Shown here: positions 29,003 to 39,044 of the stretch, piece by piece
How positions within the stretch are numbered: the first letter of the stretch is position 1
Layout: every line of letters starts with the position of its first letter
NCBI RefSeq assembly: GCF_013215345.1
Contig: NZ_JABSOV010000018.1
Location: forward strand, 1 to 58,573
Reading direction: 5' to 3'
Length of the DNA stretch: 58,573 nt
From: Colwellia sp.
GTDB lineage: Bacteria > Pseudomonadota > Gammaproteobacteria > Enterobacterales > Alteromonadaceae
Notes under the pieces: model-generated
The model's database searches: none
What the model was told of the DNA's origin: nothing
Seen by the model: the letters and a program-made list of their open reading frames with translations, nothing else
Translations under genes and position numbers: made by a program

Positions 29003-29779
29003 TTATTTTACGAACATTAACGCCGTTAAAATAAAATCTAGACACAAAACCCATAATGATGATTGTACCACAGTAGAGGTAGTTGCCCGACTAATGCCCT
29101 CAGAGGTTGGCTCACAATCATAACCTTTGTATACCGCTATCCACATCACTACAAAAGCAAAGACGACACTTTTGATTACGCCGTTGAGGATATCTTTTTC
29201 AAAATCGACTTGATCTTGCATCACTGACCAAAAGGTTCCGCCATCAACACCCAACCAATCAACACCAACGACGTAAGCACCGAGTATGCCCACCATTGAG
29301 AAAATAGCGGCCAATAAAGGTAAACTAATAAAACCGGCCCAAAAGCGTGGCGCAATAATTCGTCTTAACGGATCAATAGCCATCATCTCTAAGCTTGATA
29401 ATTGCTCAGTAGCTTTCATTAAACCTATTTCAGCTGTTAGAGCAGAGCCTGCTCGGCCAGCAAATAATAACGCAGCAACCACAGGACCAAGCTCTCGTAA
29501 TAACGACAGCGCAACCATAGGACCTAAGCTAGCTTCTGCGCCATAGCCGACAAGAATAGTATAGCCTTGTAAAGCTAACACCATACCTATAAACGTACCC
29601 GAGACGATAATTATCAATAAAGATAAAACACCGACACTATAAAGCTGCTGGATAAGTAAAGGTGTACCCTTCCTTATATTAGGCACATGCATTAACGCTG
29701 ATACCAACAAAATTACTGCGCGTCCTAAACCACTTATCATGCTAAGGGTTTTTTTACCTAAATAATGTAACTGCTGCAC
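29003..29779 (-). CDS. mlaE: Phospholipid ABC transporter permease MlaE
   Basis: Inner-membrane permease of the Mla system. The 258-residue protein (E. coli 260) has five to six hydrophobic segments and the permease signature region [20 protein letters not shown] (about residues 93-112) with [20 protein letters not shown] directly after, which couples to the ATPase. The C-terminal [20 protein letters not shown] is conserved in the family. It follows mlaF by 55 bases. Confidence 0.95.
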   Translation of the reverse strand: MQQLHYLGKKTLSMISGLGRAVILLVSALMHVPNIRKGTPLLIQQLYSVGVLSLLIIIVSGTFIGMVLALQGYTILVGYGAEASLGPMVALSLLRELGPVVAALLFAGRAGSALTAEIGLMKATEQLSSLEMMAIDPLRRIIAPRFWAGFISLPLLAAIFSMVGILGAYVVGVDWLGVDGGTFWSVMQDQVDFEKDILNGVIKSVVFAFVVMWIAVYKGYDCEPTSEGISRATTSTVVQSSLWVLCLDFILTALMFVK

Positions 29780-29834
29780 TAGTTAACGCCTCGAATTTTA
29801 CGACTTCGAATAAGGTTCATTTACTCACTATCCC

Positions 29835-30650
29835 TTAAGATATTTTAATAAGTTCATCACGATAAGCTGGAGCTTCATAATGAAAAGGTACTGGACCATC
29901 AGCTTCACCTTGTACAAACTGCTGTACCAAAGGCGAGGTATCTTGGCGTATTTGCTCTGGGGTACCATGACCAATGATTTTCTTTTCCGCTACAATATAA
30001 ATATAATCAGCGATACTCATAACTTCGGGAACATCATGTGAAACGACCACTGAAGTTAATCCTAACGCGTCACTTAATGAACGTATTAATCGCACTATAA
30101 CCCCCATTGAAATAGGGTCTTGGCCAGCAAAGGGCTCATCATACAAGATCAGCTCGGGATCCAAAGCGATTGCGCGTGCTAATGCTACTCGACGAGCCAT
30201 ACCGCCAGAAAGTTCACTAGGCTGTAGATGCCTTGCACCACGTAAGCCAACGGCTTCTAGCTTCATTAATACTATTTTTTCAATGATGGCTTCAGATAAT
30301 TTGGTGTGTTCTCGAATGGGGAAGGCTATATTGTCAAAAACATTCATATCGGTAAATAAGGCGCCACTTTGAAAAAGCATACTCATATGTTTACGTGCTT
30401 CATATAACTCGCTACGTGATAGCAAAGGTATGTTTTTGCCAGCAAAGAGTATTTTACCACTTTCTGGTTTTATTTGACCGCCAATTAAACGCAGCAAGGT
30501 TGTTTTGCCTATACCACTGGGTCCCATGATTGCGGTCACTTTTCCTTTCGGAATAGACAAGCTGAGATCGTCAAAGATAACTCGCTCACCCCGTTTAAAG
30601 GTTAGGTTTTCAATTTCAACCAAATTTTCTTCAGATGCAGGCTTTGTCAT
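29835..30650 (-). CDS. mlaF: Phospholipid ABC transporter ATP-binding protein MlaF
   Basis: ATPase of the MlaFEDB complex. The 271-residue protein (E. coli 269) has Walker A MGPSGIGKTTLL (about residues 42-53), the Q-loop in MLFQSGALFTDMNVFDN, signature LSGGMARRVALARAI (about 145-159), Walker B LILYDEPFAGQDP and the H-loop VVSHDVPEVMSIADY. The C-terminal extension (FHYEAPAYRDELIKIS) resembles the MlaF tail that contacts a neighbouring subunit. It is first in the mlaFEDCB-ibaG-murA unit; the promoter should lie in 30651-30916. Confidence 0.96.
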   Translation of the reverse strand: MTKPASEENLVEIENLTFKRGERVIFDDLSLSIPKGKVTAIMGPSGIGKTTLLRLIGGQIKPESGKILFAGKNIPLLSRSELYEARKHMSMLFQSGALFTDMNVFDNIAFPIREHTKLSEAIIEKIVLMKLEAVGLRGARHLQPSELSGGMARRVALARAIALDPELILYDEPFAGQDPISMGVIVRLIRSLSDALGLTSVVVSHDVPEVMSIADYIYIVAEKKIIGHGTPEQIRQDTSPLVQQFVQGEADGPVPFHYEAPAYRDELIKIS

Positions 30651-30916
30651 TATTCAACGTCACTGTTAATTTATTGCCGCAGACCATTAGACTAAGTCCG
30701 CAATATAATTTCTTTAGTAGCCGATGATTTTACCTGAGCCATAACAATTGTTCATTAGAAATAAACCAATAACGAGGCAATAAGTGTAAAAACTCTAAGC
30801 TAATTTGTAAGAAAGTGATCGTTTTCGCTTAAAACTAAGACAAATTAATACTATTTCCCTGTTGTTGACATTATTTACTTCTTTTTTGCTCAACAACCAG
30901 CGACAATTTACTCATA
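30651..30916. other. Divergent intergenic region mlaF / CaCA exchanger
   Basis: 266 bases with no gene. It must hold the mlaF promoter (minus strand), but no clear -35/-10 pair was picked. Several long AT tracts are present. It ends where the 30917-31183 repeat begins. Confidence 0.5.
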
Positions 30917-31183
30917 ATACCAATTCGATTCAGTTTGCTCCCAACTCAGAGCTATATTAGCGAGCTTAAAACAAGAAAAATTGATTAAACATAGTCATTC
31001 TATATTTCATTAATTTTGGGCAGTTATCAGTTTGCTAATAAGCTCCTAAAGGGCGAGTTTAAAAAGGTTCATATGCTGCGTTATTGATTTTGACAAGGGA
31101 ATAACCATTCTCTGCAATCAATTTCTTGCCTCTAAACCTTTTTAATTCTCGCTGAGCGGGAAAAGACTTAGTCGACTAGGTAT
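30917..31183. repeat. ATACC repeat family, full copy (267 bp), upstream of the CaCA exchanger
   Basis: Begins ATACCAATTCGATTCAGTTT and ends GTCGACTAGGTAT, inverted with several mismatches. The core (starting CGTTATTGATTTTGACAAGG) is at 31079-31131 on the plus strand. The inner stem is GCGAGTTTAAAAAGGTT against AACCTTTTTAATTCTCGC. It ends eight bases before the Shine-Dalgarno GGAG of the next gene. Confidence 0.85.
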
Positions 31184-31199
31184 CACCTTGGAGTCATTA

Positions 31200-32180
31200 A
31201 TGCTAGAACAAATTTTTATATTACTCATTGCCCTTATTGCTTTAGTTTGGAGCGCAGACAAATTCGTATTTGGTGCTTCATCATTAGCGAGAAATTTAGG
31301 CATTTCACCCATGATTATTGGTTTAACCATTGTTGCAATGGGTTCTTCAGCCCCCGAAATGATGGTAGCGGCAACGGCATCTTTGCAAGGTAATCCAGAT
31401 ACCGCCATTGGTAACGCCATTGGCTCAAATATTACTAATATTGCTTTGGTGCTTGGTATTACCGCCTTGTTACAACCTTTAACTGTATCATCACAAACAA
31501 TAAAACGTGAAATCCCACTGATTTTAGCCATCACCGCATTAGGCTATTGGGTACTTAGTGATAACCACTTTAGTTTTTATGAAGGCATTATTTTAATGTC
31601 CGGCTTTGCTATTTACATCATTGCGCTACTCGTTATCACATTAAAGAGAACCCAAGGAAAGCCCAGTGATGACCCCTTAATTATTGAAGCTGAACATGAT
31701 GTTGCCCCAGCAGTAAGTATGAAGTTATCTTTACTTTGGTTAGGCGTTGGAATCATTTTATTACCATTAAGTGCGAGCTTTTTGGTGGATTCTTCGGTAT
31801 TTATTGCTAAAGCATTTGGTATTAGTGACCTAGTGATTGGCTTAACCATTATTGCTATAGGTACTAGCTTACCAGAGCTAGCCGCGTGTATTATGAGCAT
31901 AATCAAAAAAGAAGACGATTTAGCCTTAGGTAATATCATTGGCTCAAATATCTTTAATATTTTAGCGGTATTGCCACTAGCTGCCCTCATTTCTCCCGGT
32001 GATATTGATCCCTCAGCCGCCAGTAGAGATGCACCCTATATGTTAGGTGTTACTTTATTACTATTTATTTTATGTTTTAGTCGCCGATTGGGCGCATTTA
32101 GAATTACTCGTGCAAAAGGCGTATTATTACTGTTAAGCTTTATTGCTTATCAAGTATTACTTTTTAGTCGATTATCATAA
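31200..32180 (+). CDS. Calcium/sodium antiporter family protein (YrbG-like)
   Basis: Inner-membrane cation exchanger of the CaCA family. The 326-residue protein has ten or so hydrophobic helices in two inverted halves, each with the alpha-repeat motif: GLTIVAMGSSAPEMMVAATA (about residues 44-63), followed by GNAIGSNITNIALVLG, and GLTIIAIGTSLPELAACIMS, followed by GNIIGSNIFNILAVLP. The acidic residue in each motif binds cation. The chosen ATG (31200) has GGAG seven bases upstream; an in-frame TTG at 31188 is less likely. It sits directly before kdsD, as yrbG does in E. coli. The ion has not been tested in this family branch. Confidence 0.92.
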   Translation: MLEQIFILLIALIALVWSADKFVFGASSLARNLGISPMIIGLTIVAMGSSAPEMMVAATASLQGNPDTAIGNAIGSNITNIALVLGITALLQPLTVSSQTIKREIPLILAITALGYWVLSDNHFSFYEGIILMSGFAIYIIALLVITLKRTQGKPSDDPLIIEAEHDVAPAVSMKLSLLWLGVGIILLPLSASFLVDSSVFIAKAFGISDLVIGLTIIAIGTSLPELAACIMSIIKKEDDLALGNIIGSNIFNILAVLPLAALISPGDIDPSAASRDAPYMLGVTLLLFILCFSRRLGAFRITRAKGVLLLLSFIAYQVLLFSRLS

Positions 32181-32205
32181 GCAGAGTTGATATAAATTAA
32201 TCATT

Positions 32206-33171
32206 ATGAAAAATTTCAAACAGTTAGCAAAAAACGTAATTGAGATTGAGCAGCAAGCCATTGCTGAATTAGTGCAATTCATTGATGATAGCTTTGAACT
32301 TGCCTGCCAACTTATGTTCCATTGTAAAGGTCGAGTGATTGTTATCGGTATGGGCAAGTCAGGTCATATTGGTGGAAAAATAGCAGCCACTCTTGCTAGC
32401 ACTGGCACACCGTCATTTTTTGTTCACCCAGGCGAAGCCAGTCATGGTGACTTAGGTATGATCACCGGTAACGATGTGGTGTTAACCATCTCTAACTCAG
32501 GTGAAACCAGTGAAGTACTCGCTATCATCCCGGTGATTAAGCGCATTGGCGCGAAACTGATTTCAATGACGGGTAATAAGGACTCTACCCTAGCTAAATT
32601 AGCCGACACCCATGTTTGCATTAAAGTCTCTGCTGAAGCTTGCCCACTTGGTTTAGCGCCAACATCAAGCACGACCGCCGCCCTAGTAATGGGTGATGCC
32701 TTAGCTGTAGCCTTATTAAATGCCCGTGACTTTACCGCTGATGATTTTGCCTTATCTCACCCTGGTGGTAGTTTAGGTAAACGCTTATTACTGCGCCTCA
32801 ACGATATTATGCATCAAGGTGAACGAGTGCCAGTGGTTTCTGAGCATGCACTTATCAAAGATGCCTTGGTTGAAATGTCATTGAAGGGCTTAGGCATGAC
32901 CGCGATAGTTAACAATGAGCAGCAATTAGTCGGCTTATTTACTGATGGTGATCTTCGCAGAGTACTGGATAACAGAATAGATATTCACAGCGATAGTATT
33001 AGCACAGTAATGACCCACAACCCGCAGGTAGCGCAAAGTGATATGCTCGCGGCTCAGGCGCTAAAAATAATGGAAGATAAAAAAATTAATGGTCTTATCA
33101 TTGTTGATAATAATAACCAGGTCGTTGGTGCGATGAATATGCATGACTTCTTAAGCTCTGGAGTACTTTAA
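32206..33171 (+). CDS. kdsD: D-arabinose 5-phosphate isomerase KdsD
   Basis: Converts D-ribulose 5-phosphate to D-arabinose 5-phosphate, the first step toward Kdo for LPS. The 321-residue protein (E. coli 328) has a SIS domain (about residues 40-175) with VIGMGKSGHIGGKIAATLAS and TISNSGETSEVLAIIP, then two CBS domains (about 210-321) with GLFTDGDLRRVLD. Its stop overlaps the kdsC ATG (TAATG region at 33169-33173), so the two Kdo enzymes are coupled. The following lptC, lptA and lptB complete a Kdo/LPS-export unit. Confidence 0.95.
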   Translation: MKNFKQLAKNVIEIEQQAIAELVQFIDDSFELACQLMFHCKGRVIVIGMGKSGHIGGKIAATLASTGTPSFFVHPGEASHGDLGMITGNDVVLTISNSGETSEVLAIIPVIKRIGAKLISMTGNKDSTLAKLADTHVCIKVSAEACPLGLAPTSSTTAALVMGDALAVALLNARDFTADDFALSHPGGSLGKRLLLRLNDIMHQGERVPVVSEHALIKDALVEMSLKGLGMTAIVNNEQQLVGLFTDGDLRRVLDNRIDIHSDSISTVMTHNPQVAQSDMLAAQALKIMEDKKINGLIIVDNNNQVVGAMNMHDFLSSGVL

Positions 33172-33716
33172 TGAACACTTTATACGGTAATGTTCAGAGC
33201 AACATTTTAGTCAAAGCTAAGCAAATAAAGTTACTGGTCTGTGACGTTGACGGTGTATTTTCTGATGGCAGAATATATTTAGGTAATGATGGTGAAGAGC
33301 TAAAAGCTTTTCACACTAAAGATGGCTTTGGCATAAAAGCTTTAGGTGCAAGTGGTGTTGCGGTAGCAATTATTACCGGTAGGAATTCTGCTATCGTAGC
33401 AAATCGTATGAAAGCTTTAAATGTTGCGCATATTATTCAAGGTCAAGAAGATAAACTGCCAGCACTAATCGAATTAGCAAAAAAATTAGCCATTAACCTT
33501 AGCGAAGTGGCTTATATTGGCGATGACGTGCCTGATCTGGCTTGTATTGAAGCAGTAGGCCTTGGTATTTGTGTTTCTGATGGTCATCCTCTGGTAATGC
33601 GTGGCGCAAATTACATTACTTTTACCCGTGGCGGTTTTGGCGCAGTAAGGGAAACATGTGATTTAATCATGCAAACTCAGGGTAGCTTAACCAGTGCGAC
33701 AGGCGCTAGTGTATGA
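33171..33716 (+). CDS. kdsC: Kdo 8-phosphate phosphatase KdsC
   Basis: HAD-family phosphatase that removes phosphate from Kdo-8-phosphate to give Kdo. The 181-residue protein (E. coli 188) has the catalytic motif I CDVDGVFSDGRIYLG (about residues 24-38; nucleophile D and general acid D), TGRNS (motif II) and IGDDVPDLACIEAVG (motif IV). It has no cap domain, as is usual for the tetrameric KdsC group. It overlaps lptC by four bases (ATGA). Confidence 0.95.
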   Translation: MNTLYGNVQSNILVKAKQIKLLVCDVDGVFSDGRIYLGNDGEELKAFHTKDGFGIKALGASGVAVAIITGRNSAIVANRMKALNVAHIIQGQEDKLPALIELAKKLAINLSEVAYIGDDVPDLACIEAVGLGICVSDGHPLVMRGANYITFTRGGFGAVRETCDLIMQTQGSLTSATGASV

Positions 33717-34282
33717 ACCGGTTAAATAGCCTCACGCTATTTGTTTTACTGCTTAGTGCGCTAATATATGGCATTATCGAATGGCGTACCGCAGCCATTG
33801 AACAAGACACCTTAATTGTTGATGTAGAGCGCCCTGACTTTATCGCTGAGAAACTAAAAAGTAGAATTTATAATGAAATGGGGCAATTATCTCACACTAT
33901 CGAAGCAGAGCGAATGGAGCATTATGCTGATTTAGAGGTGAGTTACTTTGAAGCGCCACATTATACTTTGTACCCGCAAAAAGATGGCCAGCCATGGAAA
34001 GTTAGTGCTCAAGAAGCGACACTGTACAAAGATAATCGTGTTGAACTCAAAACACAGGTCCTTATTCAGGCAACTGAAGTTGATAGCTTAATAAAAGAGA
34101 TTCATTGCAAAAAAATAACATTAGATTTAAAAACCAATATAATTAGTTCAGAGCAAGCCGTTATTGTGGTCGGTAAAGACTTGACCATCTACGGCTCAGG
34201 ATTAATTATCGATTTAAACACTAAACAAATGACAATAACCCAGCATGAACGTACTATTTATAAAAAACATGATAAAAGCTAA
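33713..34282 (+). CDS. lptC: LPS export protein LptC
   Basis: A bitopic inner-membrane protein that receives LPS from LptB2FG and hands it to LptA. The 189-residue protein (E. coli 191) has one N-terminal membrane helix (LTLFVLLLSALIYGIIEW, residues 7-24) and a periplasmic beta-jellyroll region with YEAPHYTLYP-like FEAPHYTLYPQKDGQPW and ISSEQAVIV. It overlaps kdsC by four bases and lptA by 38 bases, so translation is coupled across kdsC-lptC-lptA. Confidence 0.92.
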   Translation: MNRLNSLTLFVLLLSALIYGIIEWRTAAIEQDTLIVDVERPDFIAEKLKSRIYNEMGQLSHTIEAERMEHYADLEVSYFEAPHYTLYPQKDGQPWKVSAQEATLYKDNRVELKTQVLIQATEVDSLIKEIHCKKITLDLKTNIISSEQAVIVVGKDLTIYGSGLIIDLNTKQMTITQHERTIYKKHDKS

Positions 34283-34889
34283 TTTAAACTCAGGTACCTT
34301 AAAAGTACTCGCCCTAACTTGCAGCCTATTCTTATTCACTAGCGCCCAAGCTGCTAAAAAAGATTTAGAGCAAGAAATAACTATTAAGTCACAACGCCAA
34401 TCTGCCGATCTTAAAAATAAAATCGCCAGTTATTTGGATAATGTTAGCATCCAACAAGGCTCTATTTCTATTACCGCCGATATAGTTAAGGTCTTTAGCA
34501 GTATCGATAAAAACAGCGGTGAAAAAACTGATACCTATCTAGCCAAAGGTAATCCAGCGGTCTTTCAGCAGAAACTCGAAGACGGTAGCTTAATTAAATT
34601 ACAAGCCGATGAAATCACCTATATCCCTAACGCTAATATGATCACAATTTCAGGAAATGCCTTAGTCAAGCAAGCGGGTAGTGAAGTTAGAGGTAATGAA
34701 ATTACTTACAATACCTTAAGCGAAAAACTAGAAGCACAAGGCTCGGAGAATCAGTCTGTTACTACCGTACTGCAACCAACAATATTAAAGAAACAAAAAG
34801 AAACTTACGAAAAGTCTAAAGCAGAAAAAACCTCTGATAAAGTAGTTGATAAAAAATCAGAAAAAAAAGGTAATGGCAGTGACAACTAA
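34245..34889 (+). CDS. lptA: Periplasmic LPS-bridge protein LptA
   Basis: Polymerising periplasmic protein that forms the bridge carrying LPS to LptD. The 214-residue precursor has a signal peptide ending FTSAQA (about residue 36), the OstA-like jellyroll ([55 protein letters not shown]), and a lysine-rich tail beyond residue 185. The start is uncertain: ATG 34245 lies within lptC, and a later ATG at 34269 would shorten the signal peptide. Neither has a clear Shine-Dalgarno, which fits translational coupling to lptC. Confidence 0.92.
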   Translation: MNVLFIKNMIKANLNSGTLKVLALTCSLFLFTSAQAAKKDLEQEITIKSQRQSADLKNKIASYLDNVSIQQGSISITADIVKVFSSIDKNSGEKTDTYLAKGNPAVFQQKLEDGSLIKLQADEITYIPNANMITISGNALVKQAGSEVRGNEITYNTLSEKLEAQGSENQSVTTVLQPTILKKQKETYEKSKAEKTSDKVVDKKSEKKGNGSDN

Positions 34890-35634
34890 TATCGATAGTA
34901 ATCCCCCTAAAAACACTTTAATTGCCGAGGGTTTATCTAAGTCTTATAAAAGCAGGCAGGTTGTTAAAAATGTCAGTTTGCAAGTTGATGCTGGGCAAAT
35001 AGTTGGTTTATTAGGGCCAAATGGTGCAGGAAAAACCACCTCGTTTTATATGATCGTTGGCTTAGTACCTAATGACAATGGCACCATTAAACTGAACGGC
35101 GAAGACTTAACGCTTGCTCCTATGCATGAAAGAGCTCGTCGTGGCATAGGTTATTTGCCGCAAGAAGCATCAATTTTTAGAAAACTCACCGTTTCTGACA
35201 ATATCATGGCTATATTACAAACACGTAAAGAGCTTAATGAAACACAACGCGCAGAAAAGCTTGAACATCTCTTAGAAGAGTTTCATATCTGTCATATCAA
35301 AGATAATACCGGTATGAGCTTATCAGGTGGTGAACGACGACGTGTTGAAATTGCCCGAGCATTAGCGGCAGACCCGCAATTTATTTTATTAGATGAGCCT
35401 TTTGCCGGTGTTGATCCTATTTCGGTTGGCGATATTAAAAAAATAATATTACAATTAAAGCAACGAGGTATCGGTATATTAATTACCGATCATAATGTAA
35501 GAGAAACTTTAGACGTTTGTGAACATGCTTATATAGTTAGCCACGGTGAAATAATTGCCCAAGGCAACGCCGAGCAAATTCTTGCTAATCAAAAAGTGAG
35601 AGATGTATACCTAGGCGAACAATTCACGCTATAG
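34873..35634 (+). CDS. lptB: LPS export ABC transporter ATP-binding protein LptB
   Basis: ATPase of the LptB2FG complex that drives LPS extraction from the inner membrane. The 253-residue protein has Walker [14 protein letters not shown] (about residues 43-55), the Q-loop in [13 protein letters not shown], signature [15 protein letters not shown], Walker [14 protein letters not shown] and [13 protein letters not shown] with the switch histidine. It overlaps lptA by 17 bases. The ATG at 34873 is close to its AAGG; a GTG at 34879 with spacing of eight is an alternative. The partner genes lptF and lptG are not in this window. Confidence 0.95.
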   Translation: MAVTTNIDSNPPKNTLIAEGLSKSYKSRQVVKNVSLQVDAGQIVGLLGPNGAGKTTSFYMIVGLVPNDNGTIKLNGEDLTLAPMHERARRGIGYLPQEASIFRKLTVSDNIMAILQTRKELNETQRAEKLEHLLEEFHICHIKDNTGMSLSGGERRRVEIARALAADPQFILLDEPFAGVDPISVGDIKKIILQLKQRGIGILITDHNVRETLDVCEHAYIVSHGEIIAQGNAEQILANQKVRDVYLGEQFTL

Positions 35635-35740
35635 TAAAGCTATATAAAGTAGCTCTAGCCAGAACAGTTTAATAGCAAAGTAGTTAAACATTACCAGTGA
35701 TAACTGCTAAGAATAATAAATAGGAAAACATATAACCTAG

Positions 35741-37258
35741 ATGCGCCCTACATTACAGCTCCGTATTGGACAACAATTAACCATGACTCCCCAATTGCAA
35801 CAAGCAATCAAGCTGCTGCAATTGTCGACATTAGAGTTACAACAAGAAATTCAAGAAATTTTAGAAAGCAATCCATTACTTGAGCTTGATGAAAAAATTC
35901 AAAGTGAAAGTACTGGTGAACAAAACAACCTCGAAGAAGCTTTTACAACCAGTACCTCTGAAACTAGCACTGAGTTGCCAACAAGTGACGGCAGTGAAGA
36001 GCAACCGGCAAGTATTGACGAAATTTGCACCACTGAGGCCATGGAAAAAAAGGACATCCCAGAAGAGCTTAATATCGATACTACCTGGGAAGAAAGTTAC
36101 AGTGCAGGGGTTTCCAATACCGGCGCAGTCAGCAGCCCCGCAGATGATTATACCTATCAAGGTGAAACCACTGATTCCATTCAAGATCATCTCTTGTGGC
36201 AAATGGAATTAACGCCGTTCACTGATACCGATAAAACCATTGCTATTGCTATTATTGAAGCGGTTGACGATGCCGGATACTTAACAGTATCACCAGAAGA
36301 TATTCTTGAAAGTGTTGGTACCGAAGGCCTTGAGCTCGATGAAGTGGAAGCGGTCTTAAAACGTATTAATATGTTTGACCCCATTGGTGTCGCCGCTCGC
36401 TCAATTCCTGACTGTTTACTTATTCAATTAAATCAATTTAGTGTCGATACCCCTTACCTAAAAGAAAGTAAATTAATTATCAATGAGCATATTGATTTAC
36501 TTGGTAACCGAGATTATCGTCAGTTAATGCGGAAAACTAAGCTAAAAGAAGATCAACTGCGTGAAGTGATGCGCTTGATCCAAAGCTTAAACCCTCGCCC
36601 AGGTGATGCTGTTATTAAAGGCGATGATCAATATGTTATTCCTGATGTAACCGTTGAAAAGAAAAATGGTCGTTGGGTGGTTGAATTAAACTCTGACACA
36701 GCGCCAAAGCTATCTATTAATCAGCAATATGCAGCCATGTCTAAAACAATGAAATCATCAACCAATGATGGTCAATTTATTAGATCTAACTTACAAGAAG
36801 CTAAATGGTTTATTAAGAGCTTAGAGTCTCGCAATGACACTCTGCTTAAAGTTTCTAACTGTATTGTGCAACGCCAGCAAGGTTTTTTAGAACATGGTGC
36901 TGAAGCGATGCGCCCTATGGTACTAAACGATATTGCCGAAGCAGTTGATATGCATGAATCGACCATATCGCGAGTTACTACACAAAAGTATATGCACACC
37001 CCTAGAGGCATCTTCGAGTTGAAGTACTTCTTCTCCAGCCATGTTAGTACTGAAAATGGTGGTGAGTGTTCGTCTACAGCAATTCGCTCTTTAATTAAAA
37101 AATTTATCTTAGCGGAAACGCCTGCTAAACCGTTAAGTGATAGTAAAATGGCTGATATATTGGCCGAGCAGGGAATAAAAGTGGCACGACGCACTATTGC
37201 TAAATACCGTGAATCATTAGCGATACCGCCGTCTAACCAACGTAAGAGTTTACTTTAG
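35741..37258 (+). CDS. rpoN: RNA polymerase sigma-54 factor RpoN
   Basis: Alternative sigma factor for -24/-12 promoters that need AAA+ enhancer-binding activators; controls nitrogen, flagellar and other genes. The 505-residue protein (E. coli 477) has the Gln/Leu-rich region I ([20 protein letters not shown], residues 12-31), an acidic region II (about 50-130, longer than in E. coli), the core-binding domain, and the DNA-binding C-terminus with the RpoN box [15 protein letters not shown] (about 484-498). It follows lptB by 106 bases and leads rpoN-hpf-ptsN-rapZ-ptsO. Confidence 0.97.
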   Translation: MRPTLQLRIGQQLTMTPQLQQAIKLLQLSTLELQQEIQEILESNPLLELDEKIQSESTGEQNNLEEAFTTSTSETSTELPTSDGSEEQPASIDEICTTEAMEKKDIPEELNIDTTWEESYSAGVSNTGAVSSPADDYTYQGETTDSIQDHLLWQMELTPFTDTDKTIAIAIIEAVDDAGYLTVSPEDILESVGTEGLELDEVEAVLKRINMFDPIGVAARSIPDCLLIQLNQFSVDTPYLKESKLIINEHIDLLGNRDYRQLMRKTKLKEDQLREVMRLIQSLNPRPGDAVIKGDDQYVIPDVTVEKKNGRWVVELNSDTAPKLSINQQYAAMSKTMKSSTNDGQFIRSNLQEAKWFIKSLESRNDTLLKVSNCIVQRQQGFLEHGAEAMRPMVLNDIAEAVDMHESTISRVTTQKYMHTPRGIFELKYFFSSHVSTENGGECSSTAIRSLIKKFILAETPAKPLSDSKMADILAEQGIKVARRTIAKYRESLAIPPSNQRKSLL

Positions 37259-37284
37259 AGTACTACAATAAAAGGATCATGCTT

Positions 37285-37572
37285 ATGCAAATTAATCTTT
37301 CTGGCCATCATGTAGAAGTAACACGTTCATTACGCGAATATGTAGATACTAAATTCTCAAAACTAGAGCGACATTTTGATCATATCAATAATATTCACGT
37401 CGTACTTACCGTAGAAAAGCTTAACCAAAAAGCAGAGGCCAATGTCCATATAAATGGTAGTGAAGTTTTTGCCTCAGCGGTTAACGGCGATATGTATGCC
37501 TCTATTGATACTTTAGTTGATAAGCTTGATCGACAAATCCTTAAGTATAAAGGTAAGCTAGCTCAGCACTAA
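37285..37572 (+). CDS. hpf: Ribosome hibernation promoting factor HPF (short form)
   Basis: Binds the 30S subunit between A and P sites and favours inactive 100S ribosome dimers in stationary phase. The 95-residue protein has the same length as E. coli HPF and matches along its length (MQINLSGHHVEVTRSLREYV, HVVLTVEKLNQKAEANVHIN, DKLDRQILKYKGKL). It lacks the C-terminal dimerisation domain of long HPF. The ATG at 37285 has AAAGGA eight bases upstream; the in-frame ATG at 37279 is too close to that site. It follows rpoN as in E. coli. Confidence 0.96.
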   Translation: MQINLSGHHVEVTRSLREYVDTKFSKLERHFDHINNIHVVLTVEKLNQKAEANVHINGSEVFASAVNGDMYASIDTLVDKLDRQILKYKGKLAQH

Positions 37573-37624
37573 GCTGAACTAAACTATAACAACGCTTTAA
37601 ATGTAATTAAAGCATGTAAAACCT

Positions 37625-37662
37625 GGCGCCCTAAGCTAAATGAATTAGCACTATTGGGCGCC
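37625..37662 (+). terminator. GC-rich hairpin between hpf and ptsN
   Basis: GGCGCCC (37625-37631) pairs with GGGCGCC (37656-37662); the stem may extend with CTAAG against CTATT-like bases. No T-tract follows. It is a likely attenuator, processing site or stabilising structure separating hpf from ptsN inside the rpoN operon. Confidence 0.45.
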
Positions 37663-37682
37663 TAAATACCACTAACACCATT

Positions 37683-38153
37683 ATGCAATTATCAGAAATA
37701 TTAACTATCAGCTGTACCAGCTGTGATGTAAAAGTTACCAGTAAAAAACGCATTCTAGAAAGAATTTGTCAACTCGCCGCCAATCAAGTTGGAGATATAG
37801 AACAAGATGAGCTATTAGAAAGTCTACTCAATAGAGAGAAAATGGGTAGCACAGGTATAGGTAACGGCATTGCCATACCGCATGGTCGATTACCTAATAC
37901 CAGTAAAGCTGTCGCCGTGTTAATAACAACCGAGCAAGCGATTGACTTTGACGCCATAGATAATAGAAACGTCGATATCTTTATTGCTTTATTTGTCCCA
38001 GAAAACAGCTGCAAAGAACATTTAAAGACCTTACAAAGTATCGCTCAGTTATTTAGTGATAAAAAGGTGATTAAGCAAGTGCGAAGGTGCCATGATAATC
38101 AAGCCCTCTATAACTTAATTCAACAAGCTAGTCATACCATAGATGCCATATAG
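37683..38153 (+). CDS. ptsN: PTS IIA-like nitrogen-regulatory protein PtsN (EIIA-Ntr)
   Basis: Phosphate acceptor of the nitrogen PTS (PtsP to PtsO to PtsN), which affects potassium uptake and other targets according to its phosphorylation state. The 156-residue protein (E. coli 163) has the phosphorylatable histidine in GIGNGIAIPHGRLP (about residue 66) and the EIIA fold. It lies 110 bases after hpf, followed by rapZ at 22 bases, the canonical order. Confidence 0.95.
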   Translation: MQLSEILTISCTSCDVKVTSKKRILERICQLAANQVGDIEQDELLESLLNREKMGSTGIGNGIAIPHGRLPNTSKAVAVLITTEQAIDFDAIDNRNVDIFIALFVPENSCKEHLKTLQSIAQLFSDKKVIKQVRRCHDNQALYNLIQQASHTIDAI

Positions 38154-38174
38154 TAACGTACACGGAATTCAAGA

Positions 38175-39029
38175 ATGAAACTACTTATAGTCAGTGGCCG
38201 CTCAGGCTCAGGTAAATCAGTTGCCCTACGCGTGTTAGAAGACCTTGGCTACTATTGTGTCGATAACATCCCTATTAATCTCCTTCCGGCATTAACTCAT
38301 ACTGTAATTAATGACTATGAAAACGTTGCGGTCAGTTTAGACGTGCGTAATTTACCTAAAGACCCGCAAGATATTCCGGAAATTATTGCTTACTTACCCA
38401 AAGCAGTTGACGTTAATACGCTATTTCTTGATGCCGACGATAAAGAGTTAATCAGACGTTTTAGTGAAACACGTCGTTTACACCCGCTTATTAAAGAGAA
38501 TATGGCCCTTGAGCAAGCAATTGCCCTAGAAAAATCATTATTAGAGCCAATATCAACTAATGCCGGTTTATACATAAATACTAGCCAGCTGACTCCTCAT
38601 CAACTAGCTGATTTAGTTAGGGAAAGGATTTTAGGCAAAAAGACTGGTTCCATGGTCCTAGTCTTTGAGTCGTTTGGTTTTAAACATGGTATTCCTGCCG
38701 ATGCTGATTATGTTTTTGACGCAAGGTTTTTACCTAACCCTTTTTGGGAGAAATCTCTTAAGGGTAAAACAGGCGTCGATCAAGAGGTCAAAGATTTTCT
38801 TGCTAGCCAAGCAATAGTTACTAAGTTTATATGGCAAATTAACAGCTTTATGATGACATGGTTACCGCATTTAGAACGTAATAATCGTAGTTATGTCACC
38901 ATAGCTATTGGTTGTACTGGTGGTAAACATAGATCTGTTTATATCGCAGAAATGTTAGCAAAAAACTTCCGTAAAGAGCGCGAAGATATTCAAACGCATC
39001 ATAGAGATATTCATATTAAATCAACCTAG
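38175..39029 (+). CDS. rapZ: RNase adapter protein RapZ
   Basis: Nucleotide- and RNA-binding protein that in E. coli guides RNase E to the sRNA GlmZ and so controls glucosamine-6-phosphate synthesis. The 284-residue length equals E. coli RapZ. Visible are Walker A VSGRSGSGKSVAL (residues 5-17), DNIPINLLP, the C-terminal SFGFKHGIPADADYVFDARF, NPFW, and CTGGKHRSVYIAEML (about 245-259), which belongs to the RNA-binding domain. It follows ptsN by 22 bases. Whether GlmY or GlmZ RNAs exist in this organism is not shown by the window. Confidence 0.96.
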   Translation: MKLLIVSGRSGSGKSVALRVLEDLGYYCVDNIPINLLPALTHTVINDYENVAVSLDVRNLPKDPQDIPEIIAYLPKAVDVNTLFLDADDKELIRRFSETRRLHPLIKENMALEQAIALEKSLLEPISTNAGLYINTSQLTPHQLADLVRERILGKKTGSMVLVFESFGFKHGIPADADYVFDARFLPNPFWEKSLKGKTGVDQEVKDFLASQAIVTKFIWQINSFMMTWLPHLERNNRSYVTIAIGCTGGKHRSVYIAEMLAKNFRKEREDIQTHHRDIHIKST

Positions 39030-39044
39030 CTAAACGGATAGTCA

